Shown here: positions 11,871-23,291 of the stretch, piece after piece
Layout: each line of letters starts with the position of its first letter
Numbering within the stretch: the first letter of the stretch is position 1
Assembly: GCA_027943335.1 (NCBI GenBank)
Contig: BSBK01009267.1
Location: forward strand, 999,001-1,063,000
Direction: 5' to 3'
DNA: 64,000 nt
Source of the DNA: Chamaecyparis obtusa
Lineage: Eukaryota; Streptophyta; Pinopsida; Cupressales; Cupressaceae
Translations under genes and position numbers: made by a program
Notes under the pieces: model-generated
What the model was told of the DNA's origin: nothing
Database searches by the model: none
Seen by the model: only the letters and a program-made list of their open reading frames with translations

Positions 11871-12803
11871 TCAGTACCTTCTATCAGCTCTTCTGTCTTT
11901 GTGTTTACTTTTTCTTTCTTCCTCTTTATCCTTCCTGTCAGGACATCTAGTAGCTATATGACCAAATTTATTACATGCAAAACATATAATAGGGAGTTTA
12001 CCTTTATATTTTCCTTTTCCCCTTCTCAGTCTTCTAGCCATAAGAGCTTTTAGATTTTCAAGTTCCTCATCAGAAGTGTCATTGTCACTTTCACTTTCAC
12101 TAATGCATCTTTCTTTTTCTTTCTTTGGCTTGTTCAAAACTAATTGTGACGTCAAAGCAGATTCAACATTACCAATGCTACCAACAATGAAGTTATCATA
12201 GTTAGAGAGTTCAAAAGCAGTCAGCTTGCCAACCAAACTTTCCAAAGTAAGCACATTTGCAGAGTTACATCTACATTCTTGAATAGCTAAGATCTTAATA
12301 GCATATATAGGATGCAGATTTCTTAGAACTTTTCCAATTATAGTTTCATCATCAATAATCCCATTTGCTCCTCTAATAGCATTCACAACTTCTTTTATTC
12401 TACCACAATATTGTGTAATGTTCTCACCTTCTTGCATTCTCATTTCATCAAACTTACCTCTAAGACTCTCAGCCTTAGCTTTCAGTACATTTAAGTCACC
12501 ACCATAGATCCTTGCAAGAGTGTCCCACATCTCCTTAGCACTTGTGCAATCCTTAATGTCCTCGAATTTTGGATAGCTTAGGGCTGATGCAATTTCTAAC
12601 ATTGCCTGATTATGTTCTTGCTTAGCTCTCATTTCCTCAGCAGTCAAAGGTGTGACAAGTGAGACATAGTCATTCTCAATGTAGTACTTTGTAGAATCAC
12701 CAATACTGGCTAGATGTAGCTTCATCAAGCTTTGCCATGCAGGGAAGTTTTCCTTATTTAGCTTCGGTACCTCCTTCTTATACATCCTGATCATTTTCTT
12801 CAA
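11871..12803 (-). CDS. gag: Element A gag (capsid/nucleocapsid)
   Basis: A 310-codon open frame starting 48 bp downstream of the primer site. The N-terminal half has the copia gag pattern (LNKENFPAWQSLMKLHLASI, MWDTLARIYGG, LRGKFDEMRMQEGENITQY, VLRNLHPIYAIKI). A serine/acid linker follows, then one CCHC zinc knuckle CFACNKFGHIATRC (CX2CX4HX4C) near residue 280 and a basic tail. It would form virus-like particles and bind element RNA in the cytoplasm. It ends at TGA 11871-11873, only about 100 bp before the protease frame in the same phase, so the stop is probably a nonsense mutation in a once continuous gag-pol. Confidence 0.9.
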   Translation of the reverse strand: MKKMIRMYKKEVPKLNKENFPAWQSLMKLHLASIGDSTKYYIENDYVSLVTPLTAEEMRAKQEHNQAMLEIASALSYPKFEDIKDCTSAKEMWDTLARIYGGDLNVLKAKAESLRGKFDEMRMQEGENITQYCGRIKEVVNAIRGANGIIDDETIIGKVLRNLHPIYAIKILAIQECRCNSANVLTLESLVGKLTAFELSNYDNFIVGSIGNVESALTSQLVLNKPKKEKERCISESESDNDTSDEELENLKALMARRLRRGKGKYKGKLPIICFACNKFGHIATRCPDRKDKEEERKSKHKDRRADRRY

Positions 12804-12850
12804 GTTCCTTTAAACTTGATTTCTGTAAACACCAATAATAAGCAACACAA

Positions 12851-12861
12851 CTCTGATACCA
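12851..12861 (-). other. Element A primer-binding site
   Basis: Minus strand tggtatcagag, two bases inside the 5' LTR, complementary to the 3' end of plant initiator tRNA-Met. Confidence 0.9.
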
Positions 12862-12863
12862 AT

Positions 12864-14360
12864 TGTTAATATGATTTAGAACAACAAAGAGGGGGGGTGA
12901 ATCAGTTGTTCTTAGGTCTTGATGTATAAAACAAACTTCAAATTTTTTTCTTTAAATCAGATCTAACAACCAAAACCAACTCGATCATCACTGATTCAAT
13001 AATAGAAACATATAACATTGCAATCCACTACCCAGTTGTATCTAAGTTGTAAAACATAGAAATGTTCAAACCAAAACATTCACACAAGCATTGACACTAG
13101 GATTTATAGTGGAAACCCAATCTGGGAAAACCACTTTGTAACATGCTACTATTATTTTCACTCTTCTAAAGTGATCTCAATTAAAAGCCAACCCTATCAA
13201 ATGTTACAATACACACTGTTAGGTGTGACTCAGTTAAAGGATTTCAATCACCTTGTTAAAAGTGAGCCTTGTTATAGGACTTACATACACTCCATTAGAA
13301 TGCAACCTTTTTCAAAAGATTTAACATATGACCATTAGGTCAACCTCTGTTAAAAGGATTTTGACTGTTACAATGGTTAGAAAGTAGCAACAGTATTGAT
13401 TTGAAAAACATACAACTCGCTTTGCAAATATCAGATCTAATTCCGTACATAAATGCTAGTTTACTGACTTTGAAACTTTGCCATTTCGATCTCTGATTTG
13501 CTCAAAACTTTTCTTCAAGCAACTACCACACTTCTCCTTCAACCTTTTCTGCTTATATAGTCAATAAAATCTACTGATCTTTCAACATCCTCTTTTTACC
13601 CATGCATACACATCTAATGCTTAGGTTCCCTTAATACTTTCCTCAATTAGGTTAACTCTTCTTTTGCTACTCAATCTCCTTCACAAATCTTAGGGTTAGG
13701 TCAGATTCATTGAATCTACCCACTTTATGTTCTTCGGCTCCTTTTCTAAAAAGTTCTCAAATCTCTTAAAGATTTAAAATAAAATGTTTTTTAGTGCATT
13801 CAATGCTTTCAAATAATCAATAAATAAAGTCAACATGTTTTACATAATCCAAGAATTCAACAATTTCAGCTCCAAATCTGAATTCTCTTTAAATATAAAA
13901 ATACTGATACTCGGTCAATACTGTGATCAACTATTCGGTCTTCATGTGGAAAGCTCAGTCATTACTAAAGATGTTTCCTCAGCTTATACTGTCTTTCTCA
14001 GTAATTAACTGATGTTCGATCGACACTAGAATTTTGCTCAACATATACTAACTTGATCAACACTAACATCACTCAGCTTAAACATGATTTCTCCATATTT
14101 ACTTGGTCAACCTACCAGTTTAGTCTTCAATCTTACTAAGATAAACAATACATTGTCTCATCATTGTACAACATAGTCAAGTACACTTTGTAGTATCAAG
14201 ATAACTCAACCTTTCCTGAGGTGCTATTGTTACCATCCTTCCTTTCCCTTCTTCACAACAATACAATAGATATAGTACTTTCCTAAGTAGCAACTGTCTT
14301 ACCAGTTAAGATTTGACATCAATGACAACACAATAATTGTTTCAATTGCAGTTTCCAACA
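12864..14360 (-). repeat. Element A 5' LTR
   Basis: 1,497 bp, partner of 5310-6809. A minus-strand TATA-like ctatataagc is visible near 13552. It ends tttccaaca on the plus strand, followed by the target duplicate ttaag. Confidence 0.95.
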
Positions 14361-17300
14361 TTAAGTACTCTCTCTCTCTCTCTCTTAGGTATTATTGAAC
14401 ATATAATATAAATATTTTAATAAATATTTAATACTAATATTATACTCTTATACAATAGAGAAATAAATAATAATAATATAATACTATACTAATATAAAAA
14501 TTTATATAATACTAATGCTATGCTATTATCATTTAATATTAATATAAAAAAATTGTAATATATAACTTAAATTGAAAAAAAGACTCAACTCATTTAATAT
14601 TAACAGTTTTTTTTTAATATGTAGCTTGAAATTGAAAAAATCAATCAAACTGAAATGTTGAATTAGGCAGAAAGTTTTGGATATTATAGGATATCCAAAA
14701 ATTTTGGATATCTAATTTTATGGGATATCCAATTAGGCTTGGTATTTGCCTTGGGAAATGCCAAACGTGAATGGTCAACCCATAAGGCATGTTCACCATA
14801 TTTGTTTTGATCTCGAGACTTTGACCATGTAGCTGATGACCTTTTTTTTCACCCAAAATTTATGAAATGAAAAGGGTTTCTTAAAGACATTATCAAGTTT
14901 CCATCAATATAATGGCTGTCAAATTTTGAGTTCAGTAAGTAATTATTACTGATTTTTTAATTGAGTTATCTTTAAAGTTCTAATTGACATACTGATTGAA
15001 AAACAACTATAACTTTCAAACCATTTAACCTTTTTGAAATCTAAAACATACGTCACATTCTATGCTTCACCTACTATAAGAAAAAAAAAGTTTTCAATTT
15101 TGTAAAGTTTAGAATTAGTTAAGGTAGTCATACATAGACGTAACTTTTTATCTTTTCTTTAAAATTTTCATACTATTGCATTGAAATCTAAAATTTTGAA
15201 CAATTAGATTAATTTTTTTTTAGACAAGGGCTAGTAGTTTAGAAACCACATTCAATTTCTTACAGATTCTATTCTTACAACTTTTTCACATAAGGTTGAT
15301 AAGATGTTCAAATTTTTATGTCAAGTTGACTAACCCTGATTTTCTAATTTTTCATTGCCACTTAAGGCCATAGTTTGGTATACCATGATCCTGCACATAC
15401 CCTAAATAAAGTGAAAGAATAAGTTTGCGAGTTTGATTCACCAAAGGTGAAGAGCATATCCCTAATATTTTCCACTTCCAAACACCATCAACAAGGTTCA
15501 ATTACCAAGCCTTTTTAAACTAATGAGAAATGCGAATTTCTAATCTCTTCCACAAATAATAGGCTTAAAATTAGTGTTTTTTCATTTCCTTAGCCTTTCT
15601 TTTAATTAAAAGATTTAGTAGGTTTGACATTTTGATTCACTTAAAAAGTGAAGAGCATAGGCCTACTACCAAATCTATCAATTGCTAATTAGATAGATTC
15701 AAATCAAATTGCCACAATTTAAGAAAAATACATATGGATACAGGCTTAACTTTTTCGTAGCTAGCAAAGGCTAGGGGCATTTTTGATTTGATTTTTCATT
15801 GGAATACTCACCTAGTGGCGATCATTCTAGATCCATTGCATCCTCTTTCAATATTTTTAGTGCAATGCAAAATAATAAAGTGAAAAATCCAAGTAATTTG
15901 AACTTTAATCATTTCCTTAAAACTAACTAAAATGATGAACTTAAGGAAAAAATATCCAATTCAAAGAGAAAAATTTAGACTTATACAAATCAATTATATG
16001 TAGATATCTTTCATACTCTTTACCTTGTTGCTTGGAATCCTCCCAAAAAGTTGTTAAGATGAATAGTTTTCTCTCTTTTCAACCTCCTTTTTTTTGTTTG
16101 TCGTCCCTGTGGATTTTGGCCTTTGGTTTTGGATTTATTTTTATGCCCTGCCATCAGAAAAACACAGAGAAAACATTATTTACTATCAAAATTTAAAATT
16201 AATAAAAAAATTTGTAAGCGCTATATAAATAATTGTAAGTGCTACAAAAATGATTGTACATGCTACTACAAAAATTAAAAACACTCTTTCAATTTTTAAA
16301 TGTGTGTAAAGAAAACTTAGAAAGTGTTGTTTAAATTTTAAAAGTGCTGAAATAATAATTGAATGTGTTGCGGAGTTAGGGTGTAAGAACTAAATGAATG
16401 ATAAACAAAAGACACAAGTGATTTTAAGCGCTACTTCACTACGTAAATACACCAAACTTTATCGTAGATGCATTGTTTTAGGTCTCAAATGTGCTATTTC
16501 TTTGCTAGAATGCACTACTTCAAGTTTGGAATGCACTACACTTGTAAAACAAAGAGTTCAAACACAAATTCACAATTTTGCAAATTACTCTGAAATTTGA
16601 TTAAATGAGGCCTCATGGCCCATGGTGGGTGCTATTTTGTGTACAAGAAGTACCTTTATAGGATTAGTTTATCACTATTTTAATCAAATTAAGCTAAAAT
16701 ACAATAATTAGGAAGCTATCTAATGAAAATAATGACAATAAACATCCTATAGCTCTTTATTTAGATATGTTAATGCAAATATCTCAGTAAGCCTCCATTA
16801 GTGACAGCTCTAAAATGATAATTATGCTAAATGATTATGCAATTAAGCTTATTTACTCAAAATAATGCTCAATTATGTTAAAAATGCTCCTAGCTCAAAT
16901 TCACTATAGTAATGATGCAATTCAAAGACGTACTTGAGATCCCTTTCTCCTGATTTTTTCTTTCTATTTATAGATTTTAGCAAGCATAGGGAGTGAAGAT
17001 AATTTGATCATGATTCAGTTAAGGTTAAGTCCATGGTTTCAAATATGGGGACAATTTAAATATTTTATCCTCAAAGCTTGGGACAATGAGACAAAATGGG
17101 TGGTCAAGATGCTCTCTCCTTATTAGTGATTGAGATTCAATGTGGCTTTGATCCATGTGAGTCCAATCCTTAATTCCTATTGGTTGAGGTAATTCCTCCC
17201 ATGTGGTGGGTGAGAGGAATTAAGAATTAATTAATTATATTTAATTAATTTCTTTAGCCATGTGTACCCCTTGATTGGGTTAAAATTGATTTTAATCCAA

Positions 17301-17465
17301 CTATATAATTAATTAGATTAATTTCATAATTAAATGATTTATTTAATTCTTTTGACTTTTGATTTAAATTAATATTGGATTTTGGCTTGATTGTAATTAA
17401 CACCTTGATTTTTCCTGATTTTCTCACTTGGTTTGATCTTGACAATTTTTAGGTGTCTACGGGTA
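14361..17465. other. Unassigned AT-rich sequence, possible old LTR-element remnant
   Basis: I see no convincing gene. A CT microsatellite (14369-14384) lies next to element A, followed by AT-rich DNA with repeated ggatatcc motifs (14680-14740). The segment from about 16.6 to 17.46 kb has LTR-like traits: a plus-strand tatttatag near 16969, a long A/T-rich stretch and an abrupt end in ggtgtctac exactly where a copia gag relic begins. It may be a truncated Ty3/gypsy-type LTR, but I found no partner copy or target duplication. Confidence 0.4.
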
Positions 17466-18052
17466 TGGATCTCAATTGTTGAATAGAAGATACTCTAATA
17501 GCATACATAGAAGAAAGAGTTCTCAAAATTTTACTTACCACTTCTTCATTAGTCAATGTTCCACCAGCACCACTGATGGCACTCACAACTTCCTTGATTC
17601 TAAAACTATATTGAGTAATGTTCTATTCATCCTTCATCCTCATTTCATCATACTTTCCTTTGAGACTATCAACCTTATCTTTTTGTACATGTTGATCTCC
17701 TCCATATATAAGTGTAAGCCTATCCCACATCTCTCTTGAGTTAACACAATCCTTAACATTGTTGAATTCAACATCAATTAGGGAAGAAACAATCTCAATC
17801 ATTATCAAGTCGTATTCCTTCTTCTCTGTCATCTGATCAACTATCATGGGTCCAAGAGGTGGGGAGTGTAGTCATTATCCAATAGATTTAGTGCAAATTA
17901 TCCAAATCCTAGATAGATAGAGTCTCATCCTTATTTTCCATGTTATGAAACTTTCCTTTTTCAACTTAGGTACTTCTCTCCTATACATCTTCAGATCTTT
18001 TACTCAATTCTTTCAAACTTATCTCTTCAGAGTGCTTAGCTTTGATACCAAT
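17466..18052 (-). pseudogene. gag: Truncated copia gag of a second Sirevirus-like element
   Basis: The minus strand begins with a primer site (tggtatcaaagc, 18039-18050), then EVPKLKKESF, an internal decayed part, and an open stretch 17847-17623 with MWDRLTLIYGGDQHVQKDK and LKGKYDEMRMKDE. Past a stop the frame resumes as NITQYSFRIKEVVSAI and ends at SSIQQLRSIP near 17466. It is a clear homologue of the element A gag but differs at many residues. No zinc knuckle or pol remains: the element is cut off at 17465 where the unassigned AT-rich block begins. Confidence 0.75.
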
Positions 18053-18710
18053 TATTAGGTTATAGAAAAGGGTGGTGGGGGGGGGGGGGGGTGAATCAGT
18101 AATCCCTGATTCTTTGTACCTTAAAAATGCTTCTCTGATTAACTCGTTTAAATACAATTCACTATTTACCGACAATAGTAAATAAAATTTAACAATTAGT
18201 AAATCAATCGCATAAATCATTCATCATATGGAGCACCAATATTTAACACGAAAAACCTAGCTTTGGAAAAAACTACTATGAGAATTGTCACCCACTAAGA
18301 AAATACTCTTCTGAAGTACACCTAGTTAAGAGCCAATCTAGTTAAAGATTACAATACACACTATTAGGTGTGACTCGGTCAAGGGATTTACCTCAGATCT
18401 GTTAGGATCTTCACCTTGTTAGGAGTGGCCTTGTTAGAGGACTTCAAACACTCTTTAGAATATTACCTTTTGACAGGATTTTACAATAAAACTGTTAAGT
18501 CTACTTGGTTAAAAGATTTATCTATTACAAATGCTAATAAGCAACAATAAATGGTTTGACCTATAGATTCACATCCATCTTTTCATAACTAGATTCTTTG
18601 TGCGCTCTTCTATCTTCTCTTCAATTCTTAACTTTCACTGGCTTCAACACTTCATCTTATACCCAAATATGTTACAGGCCACAATTTGCAATACTAAAAG
18701 AAAATAAAAG
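18053..18710 (-). repeat. LTR fragment of the second Sirevirus-like element
   Basis: Adjoins the primer site with a two-base spacer. It starts tattaggt, probably tgttaggt with G to A. It contains a run of about 16 G followed by tgaatcag, the same motif found near the edge of the other Sirevirus-like LTRs here, then repeated gttagg/gttaaag stretches. Similarity to those LTRs fades after about 18.7 kb, so the distal part is missing. Confidence 0.6.
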
Positions 18711-18786
18711 TGCTCATGGCCTTCAACATCTCTACTTTATTAAAAATAAGAGTGCAGAGAAGCATGCTAGTTAAAAATGGACACAG

Positions 18787-18994
18787 CTAAGCTCCCTACA
18801 AAATGTACTATTGATCAAATCTATAAAACCAAAATACACAACATATTTTCACAAAATTTTCAGCATCTTTTCTTCACGATCTGTATATTTTGTGGTAAAA
18901 ACTACAAAAGAATTGCAAAAAAATTACTATATTTTCATGAATCTGAAATTTTTTTGACATTTTTAACCTTTGGTATGTTTTGTAGGGAGCTTAG
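18787..18994. repeat. Inverted-repeat unit of 208 bp
   Basis: ctaagctccctacaaaa at 18787 is repeated as its reverse complement ending at 18994 (ttttgtagggagcttag), giving 17-bp perfect termini. The inside is AT-rich with no gene. I see no clear target duplication, so it could be a MITE that has lost its flanks or a stem-loop sequence. Confidence 0.55.
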
Positions 18995-19069
18995 GGTTCC
19001 TTGTAGGGGAGTATTTTTGGTCGTCCTAAAAGTATTAAGCATCGTACCTTTAAAAATAAGATAGTACAT

Positions 19070-19467
19070 AATTAATAGAAATAAACCAACTAATAACTAT
19101 TAAACAACCGCTTGAAAATTGCAACATTCAGAACAAAAAATGAGCTTTTGTTAACAAAACAATATGCCTATGTAGTTTTAGCCTTTTTTGACTTGAAAAA
19201 ACTTCATGTATAAATTATTGTTCTTTATTGTGGAACATGTTGAATCTACATTTCCACACACCATCTTAGAGTGACATATAATCTTACTAAAATAAACCTA
19301 ATGACTGAGTAGAGAAAAATGACAAAACCTGTGAGAATTTTATCATAGGCAATATCTTGAATATGTTTTGATTTTGTTTTTTTTCAAATCAAACTTGGAA
19401 TTTTCATATATTAAATAAAAAATAATAATATTCCGTGAAGAAACATTTAAAAATAAAGACCGACTAA
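19070..19467. repeat. Left half of a segment duplicated upstream of the LRR kinase
   Basis: Aligns by eye with 47140-47590. Shared stretches include aataaaccaact, gcataaactattgttctt or close variants, acatataatcttac/tta..aaaataaa and acattt..aaataaagacc. The other half continues at 25169 after element B. No LRR sequence adjoins this copy. Confidence 0.6.
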
Positions 19468-20002
19468 TGTTAAGAAATTTAGATCTGAAGATGCTTAAGA
19501 ATACTAAGATGCTGTGGGAAACAATTGCCATTGTGATTGATTGATCCCACAACATATATTTAATATTTATATTGAACTGAAAAGGTGGTAGGAATTAAAA
19601 GTCATGACTTATCATAATATAAGTCACGACTGTTGTTTTAATTAAACTAACTTTTAATTTAAACTGACTGCACTAAAGTTACGACAGTCATTATACTATC
19701 GTGACTGTCATATGTGAACAGTCACGATATTATCGTGACTGCCACATATGCCAGTCACGATAGATATCATGACTTTATACTTACGACAGATAATACAATT
19801 AATACCACTTACGACAGTTATATTAAAACTAATTCAATATTATATATTATATGTATTACGTAATATATATATATATATTATGATTATTTAATATATCAAA
19901 TATATATATTATATCTTCAATTTAATATATATATTGTATTTCATTATATATATGTATATATAATATGTTGTTTTATTAAACACGAACGGACATATTTTAA
20001 CA
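19468..20002 (-). repeat. Element B 3' LTR
   Basis: 535 bp. The minus-strand TATA box (tataaatatt) lies near 19562-19571. Upstream of it in U3 are two perfect hairpins (19697-19729 and 19731-19762). Confidence 0.97.
19697..19762. promoter_or_regulatory. Paired hairpins in the U3 region of element B
   Basis: Two adjacent palindromes share the core ATCGTGACTG. Stem one is 19697-19708 with 19718-19729 (12 bp, 9-nt loop); stem two is 19731-19741 with 19752-19762 (11 bp, 10-nt loop). Related singles (tcacgactg, ttacgacag) flank them from 19630 to 19820. They lie about 125 bp upstream of the element's TATA box and are conserved in the other LTR (about 24738-24803). Arrayed inverted motifs in U3 suggest transcription-factor sites, which is an inference. 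Confidence 0.7.
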
Positions 20003-20012
20003 CTCCCTCTTG
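20003..20012 (-). other. Element B polypurine tract
   Basis: Minus strand caagagggag directly precedes the 3' LTR start tgttaaaa. Confidence 0.85.
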
Positions 20013-20084
20013 AGAGAGAGTTTACTATTTTTGAAGAATTTTCATATCATGGTAAGTTATCACACACAATAACAATATACATGT

Positions 20085-20395
20085 TAAGATGTCCGGACCA
20101 ATCCGGCTCAACCCTTTTCAGGAGTCTATCTTAACAATTGTTACACAACAAGTGATAACACTAGTAGTAAGATGTTCGGACCGATCCGACTCAACCCTTT
20201 TCAGGAGTCTATCTTAACAACTGTTACACCACAAGTGATAACACTAGTAACAAGATGTCCGGACCAATCTGGCTCAACCCTTTTCAGGAGTCAATCTTGA
20301 CAACTGTTACACCACAAGTGATAACACTAGTAACAAGATGTCCGGACCAATCCGGCTCAACCCTTTTCAGGAGTTAATCTTGAAACTTGGTTACT
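20085..20395. repeat. 83-bp minisatellite in the 3' untranslated region of element B
   Basis: gatgtccggacc (gatgttcggacc in the second unit) starts at 20088, 20171, 20254 and 20337, an exact 83-bp period with about 3.7 units. Each contains ctcaacccttttcaggag and, in most units, gtgataacactagta. Differences between units are few, so expansion was recent. It lies between the pol stop codon and the polypurine tract and is non-coding. Confidence 0.95.
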
Positions 20396-20538
20396 ATTTT
20401 CAAGATCGTCACCTTGAAATAGTAACCGATACATAGAAGATCGTCATCTTCACAATTTTGAAATATTTCAATTTATATATATATATTCATGAATAATATG
20501 TACATCAATAATTACATTTGGATTAAACCAATTTTCTT

Positions 20539-21812
20539 TCAGAAGAACTCAATCTTCACCCTTGCAAGGGATTTAGTGAAAATATCAGCATTTTGTTCTT
20601 CAGTGTTGATGTAGACTAGTTTAATGATTTTCCTGTCTACCATATCTCTTACATAGTGATATGGAATCTCTATGTGTTTTGACCTATTGTGAAATACAGG
20701 ATTTACAGAGAGCTTGATACAACTCTGATTATCACAATGAATAATAGTAGGTAATAGGGGTTTACCAATTAGGTCAAAAAGTAATTTCCTTAACCATACT
20801 GCTTCTCTAGCTCCCATAGATGTAGCCATGTATTCTGCCTCCGTTGAACTCTGAGCTACAGCTGATTGTTTTCGACTAAACCAAGAAATAATAGCCAAAC
20901 CCAAACTGAAACAAACTCCTGTGGTACTTTTACGATCAGTGGAACTCCCTACCCAATCAGAATCTGAATAACCTTGAAGTTGAATTTCAGTTTTGTCATA
21001 TTTTAGTCCAAGCTCACTTGTACCTTTTAAATATCTCAATATGTGCTTAGCTACCATTAGATGAATCTGTTTAGGTTCACACATAAAGTGACTTAGAACA
21101 TTCATGGCATAGCAAATATTAGGATGAGTATTCACCAGATACATGAGAGATCCAATTATCTGTCTAAACAGTGTAACATCTGCAGGTTCTAAATTTTCTG
21201 CTTCATCCTTTAACTTTTGAAGATTTGTCTCCATGGGTGTAGCTAGGGGTTTACACTCTGCCATACCAAATCTGTTCAGAATGTCAGAAATATATTTCTT
21301 TTGACTAAGAAGAATGTGATCTTTGTTTTGAATAATTTCAAGACCTAGAAAATAGTGTAGTAGGCCCATATCCTTCATATCAAATTCAGCTACTAGGTCC
21401 TTTTTACATTTATCAATTAGGTGGTCTTCTCCTGTAATGAGCAAATCATCAACATAGAGAACTAGAATTATCATGTCTCCTTTTTCAATTTTGAAGTATA
21501 TATTAGGATCTACTATATTCTTAGAGTACTCTAATTTGTTCAAGTACTGATCTATTCTTTCATACCATGCTCTGGGAGCTTGTTTGAGCCCATAAAGGGC
21601 TTTCTTTAACTTGCATACATATATTTCTTTGTCATGAGTGAGAAATCCTTCTGGTTGTTCAATGTAAACTTCTTCCTCAATTTTACCATTTAAGAATGCA
21701 GTCTTGACATCCATTTGATGTACTTTCCATCCTTTAGATGCTGCAATGGCAAGTATGGTTCTGACAGATGTGTATCGGGCTACTGGAGCAAAAGTTTCCT
21801 CATAATCAATAC
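20539..21812 (-). CDS. pol: Element B pol: reverse transcriptase and RNase H
   Basis: Open from just below the frameshift to 20539. It begins with the RT strand region and continues with [27 protein letters not shown], the catalytic box LYVDDLLI (about codon 87 of the 391-codon stretch), FLGLEI and GSLMYLVNTHPNI. The RNase H domain has YSDSDWVGSSTDRKSTTG, SSTEAEYMA and HCDNQSCIKL. The C-terminus is QNADIFTKSLARVKIEFF. All RT and RNase H landmark acids I look for are present, so the catalytic part appears intact. It is out of frame with the upstream integrase by one base. Confidence 0.95.
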
Positions 21813-21813
21813 C
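21812..21813 (-). other. Frameshift in element B pol
   Basis: After RFVARGFSQ the frame lacks one G: cacaggtatt instead of the expected cacagggtatt. Integrase-side reading then runs into a short false tail ending at 21780, while the RT frame starts immediately with GIDYEETFAPVA. A single deletion explains it. Confidence 0.85.
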
Positions 21814-23282
21814 TGTGAAAAACCTCTAGCAACAAATCGAGCTTTATGTTTATCAATACTGCCATCAGGAGCATACTTGATTTTGAATAGCCATTTTGAT
21901 GATACTACTGACTTATGTTTAGGTCTAGGAACAATGTCCCATACATCATTTTTTAGAATGGACTGATATTCTTCAATCATTGCTTCTCTCCAGGCTTGTT
22001 TTGATAATGTTTTCTCAACACTGACCGGTTCTGATTCTGAGGGTTCAGTTAGAAGAGCAGTGTAACATTTTTGTGTTCTAGTTCTTTTGTTTTCTCTGGA
22101 GATTTGTGTTGGTTCCACATTATTTTCTTCAAGCATTTTTCTGGCCCATAATGGTCTCTTTTTATTATGGTCTAAATCAGATGGTTTAGAATCAGAGATT
22201 TCTTCTTCATTATTTGAGTCCATGTTTGAATTGTTATATTTATTTTCTCCCTCAATTGAGAAATCTTTGTCAGGGCTTATAAGGCTGATGTCTTCATTAT
22301 TTGAGGATGAGAAGTTTTCTTCAAATTTTACATCTCTACTTATTTCTACTGATTTCTGATTAGGGATATAGATTCGATATCCTTTAGAGTCTTCACTGTA
22401 GCCTAGAAAAATACCTTTCTTACCAGAAGGTTCCAATTTAGTTCTTTTCTCCTTTGGTACATGTATATATACTAGACAACCAAATACTCTTAAATGACTA
22501 AGATCAGGTTTAACTCCTGTGAATACTTCTTCTGGTGTGGTATTTTCAAGTATCGCATGTGGACATCTGTTTTGAATGTAAACTGCAGTGTTGGCAGCTT
22601 CTGCCCAGTAAGATATATGAATATTATGATCATGCATCATGGCTTTTGCTACTTCAATGATGGTCCTATTCTTTCTTTCTGCTACTCCATTCTGTTGAGG
22701 GTTATAGGCTACAGTATACTCCCTCTTAATCCCAATAGATTTACAATAGTTTTTAAAGTTATCAGAAGTAAATTCACCACCATTGTCTGATCTAAGAGTT
22801 TTGATTTTCTTATTGGTTTGATTTTCTACTAATGCTTTGAGTTCTAGAAATTTTGCTAGAACTTCACATGACTCTTTAAGTTTTAAAAAATATATCCATG
22901 TTTTCCTAGAATAATCATCTACGAATATTAGATAATATAGGGCACCAGAGAAGGAAGGAGTAGACATAGGGCCACACATATCAGTGTGAATGAGTTCTAA
23001 AACACTATTTGTCTTACGTTCACTTGTGGGAAAAGATTTTTTAATGTTCTTTCCTAATGCACATCCTTTACAAATACTAGAATGATCAGATTTTAGAGAA
23101 GGTATACCAAAAGTGATTTTATGCAGGGTAGGAAGGGCACTATATCCAATGTGTCCTAGTCTTTTGTGCCAAATTTCATTATCTTGTTGTGTGTTGTGAA
23201 TTAGAGCTAATTTCTGTTCATTACATAGTTTGAACAAGCTGCCTTCTCTGGACCCTATGTGTATTGCATTTTTTATGTTCAT
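21813..23282 (-). CDS. pol: Element B pol: integrase and start of RT
   Basis: In the same frame as gag but after an in-frame TAG (23289-23291). Residues counted from the Met at 23282: zinc-binding H39, H44, C71 and C74 (WHKRLGH...CKGCALGK); integrase triad D101 (HTDMCGPM), D165 (RSDNGGEF) and E202 (NGVAERKN). The core is followed by GCLVYIHVPKEKRTKLEPSG, an acidic linker, and the RT beginning (WDIVPRPKHKSVVSSKWLF, HKARFVARGFSQ). It would insert element cDNA into nuclear DNA. All triad residues are intact. Confidence 0.95.
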
Positions 23283-23291
23283 ATTTTTGTT

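Larger units (their letters stand above)
5310..14360 (-). mobile_element. Element A: Ty1/copia LTR retrotransposon, Sirevirus/Maximus-like, degenerate
   Basis: A complete but decayed copia element on the minus strand. Its LTRs (5310-6809 and 12864-14360) start tgttaatatg and end tttccaaca/cttccaaca. Flanking 5-bp duplications are ttagg (left) and ttaag (right), one mismatch. The primer site complements initiator tRNA-Met and a polypurine tract abuts the 3' LTR. Gene order gag, protease, integrase, RT, RNase H is the copia order. RT motifs ([31 protein letters not shown]), the C-rich LTR end and repeated polypurine tracts are Sirevirus-like; that lineage call is inference. Several stops and a frameshift near 8.3 kb disable it, and a 1.2-kb solo LTR interrupts pol. 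Confidence 0.92.

Noticed and set aside
17254..17445. Minus-strand ORF rich in Asn/Lys
   Set aside because: Arises from A/T-rich taatta repeats; no conserved residues.
18777..19064. 95-codon plus-strand ORF
   Set aside because: It spans the inverted-repeat unit, has low-complexity hydrophobic composition and no motif.
23289..23291. TAG between gag-protease and integrase of B as programmed readthrough
   Set aside because: Copia elements normally use one frame and other stops in the window are plainly mutational; no readthrough context could be confirmed.
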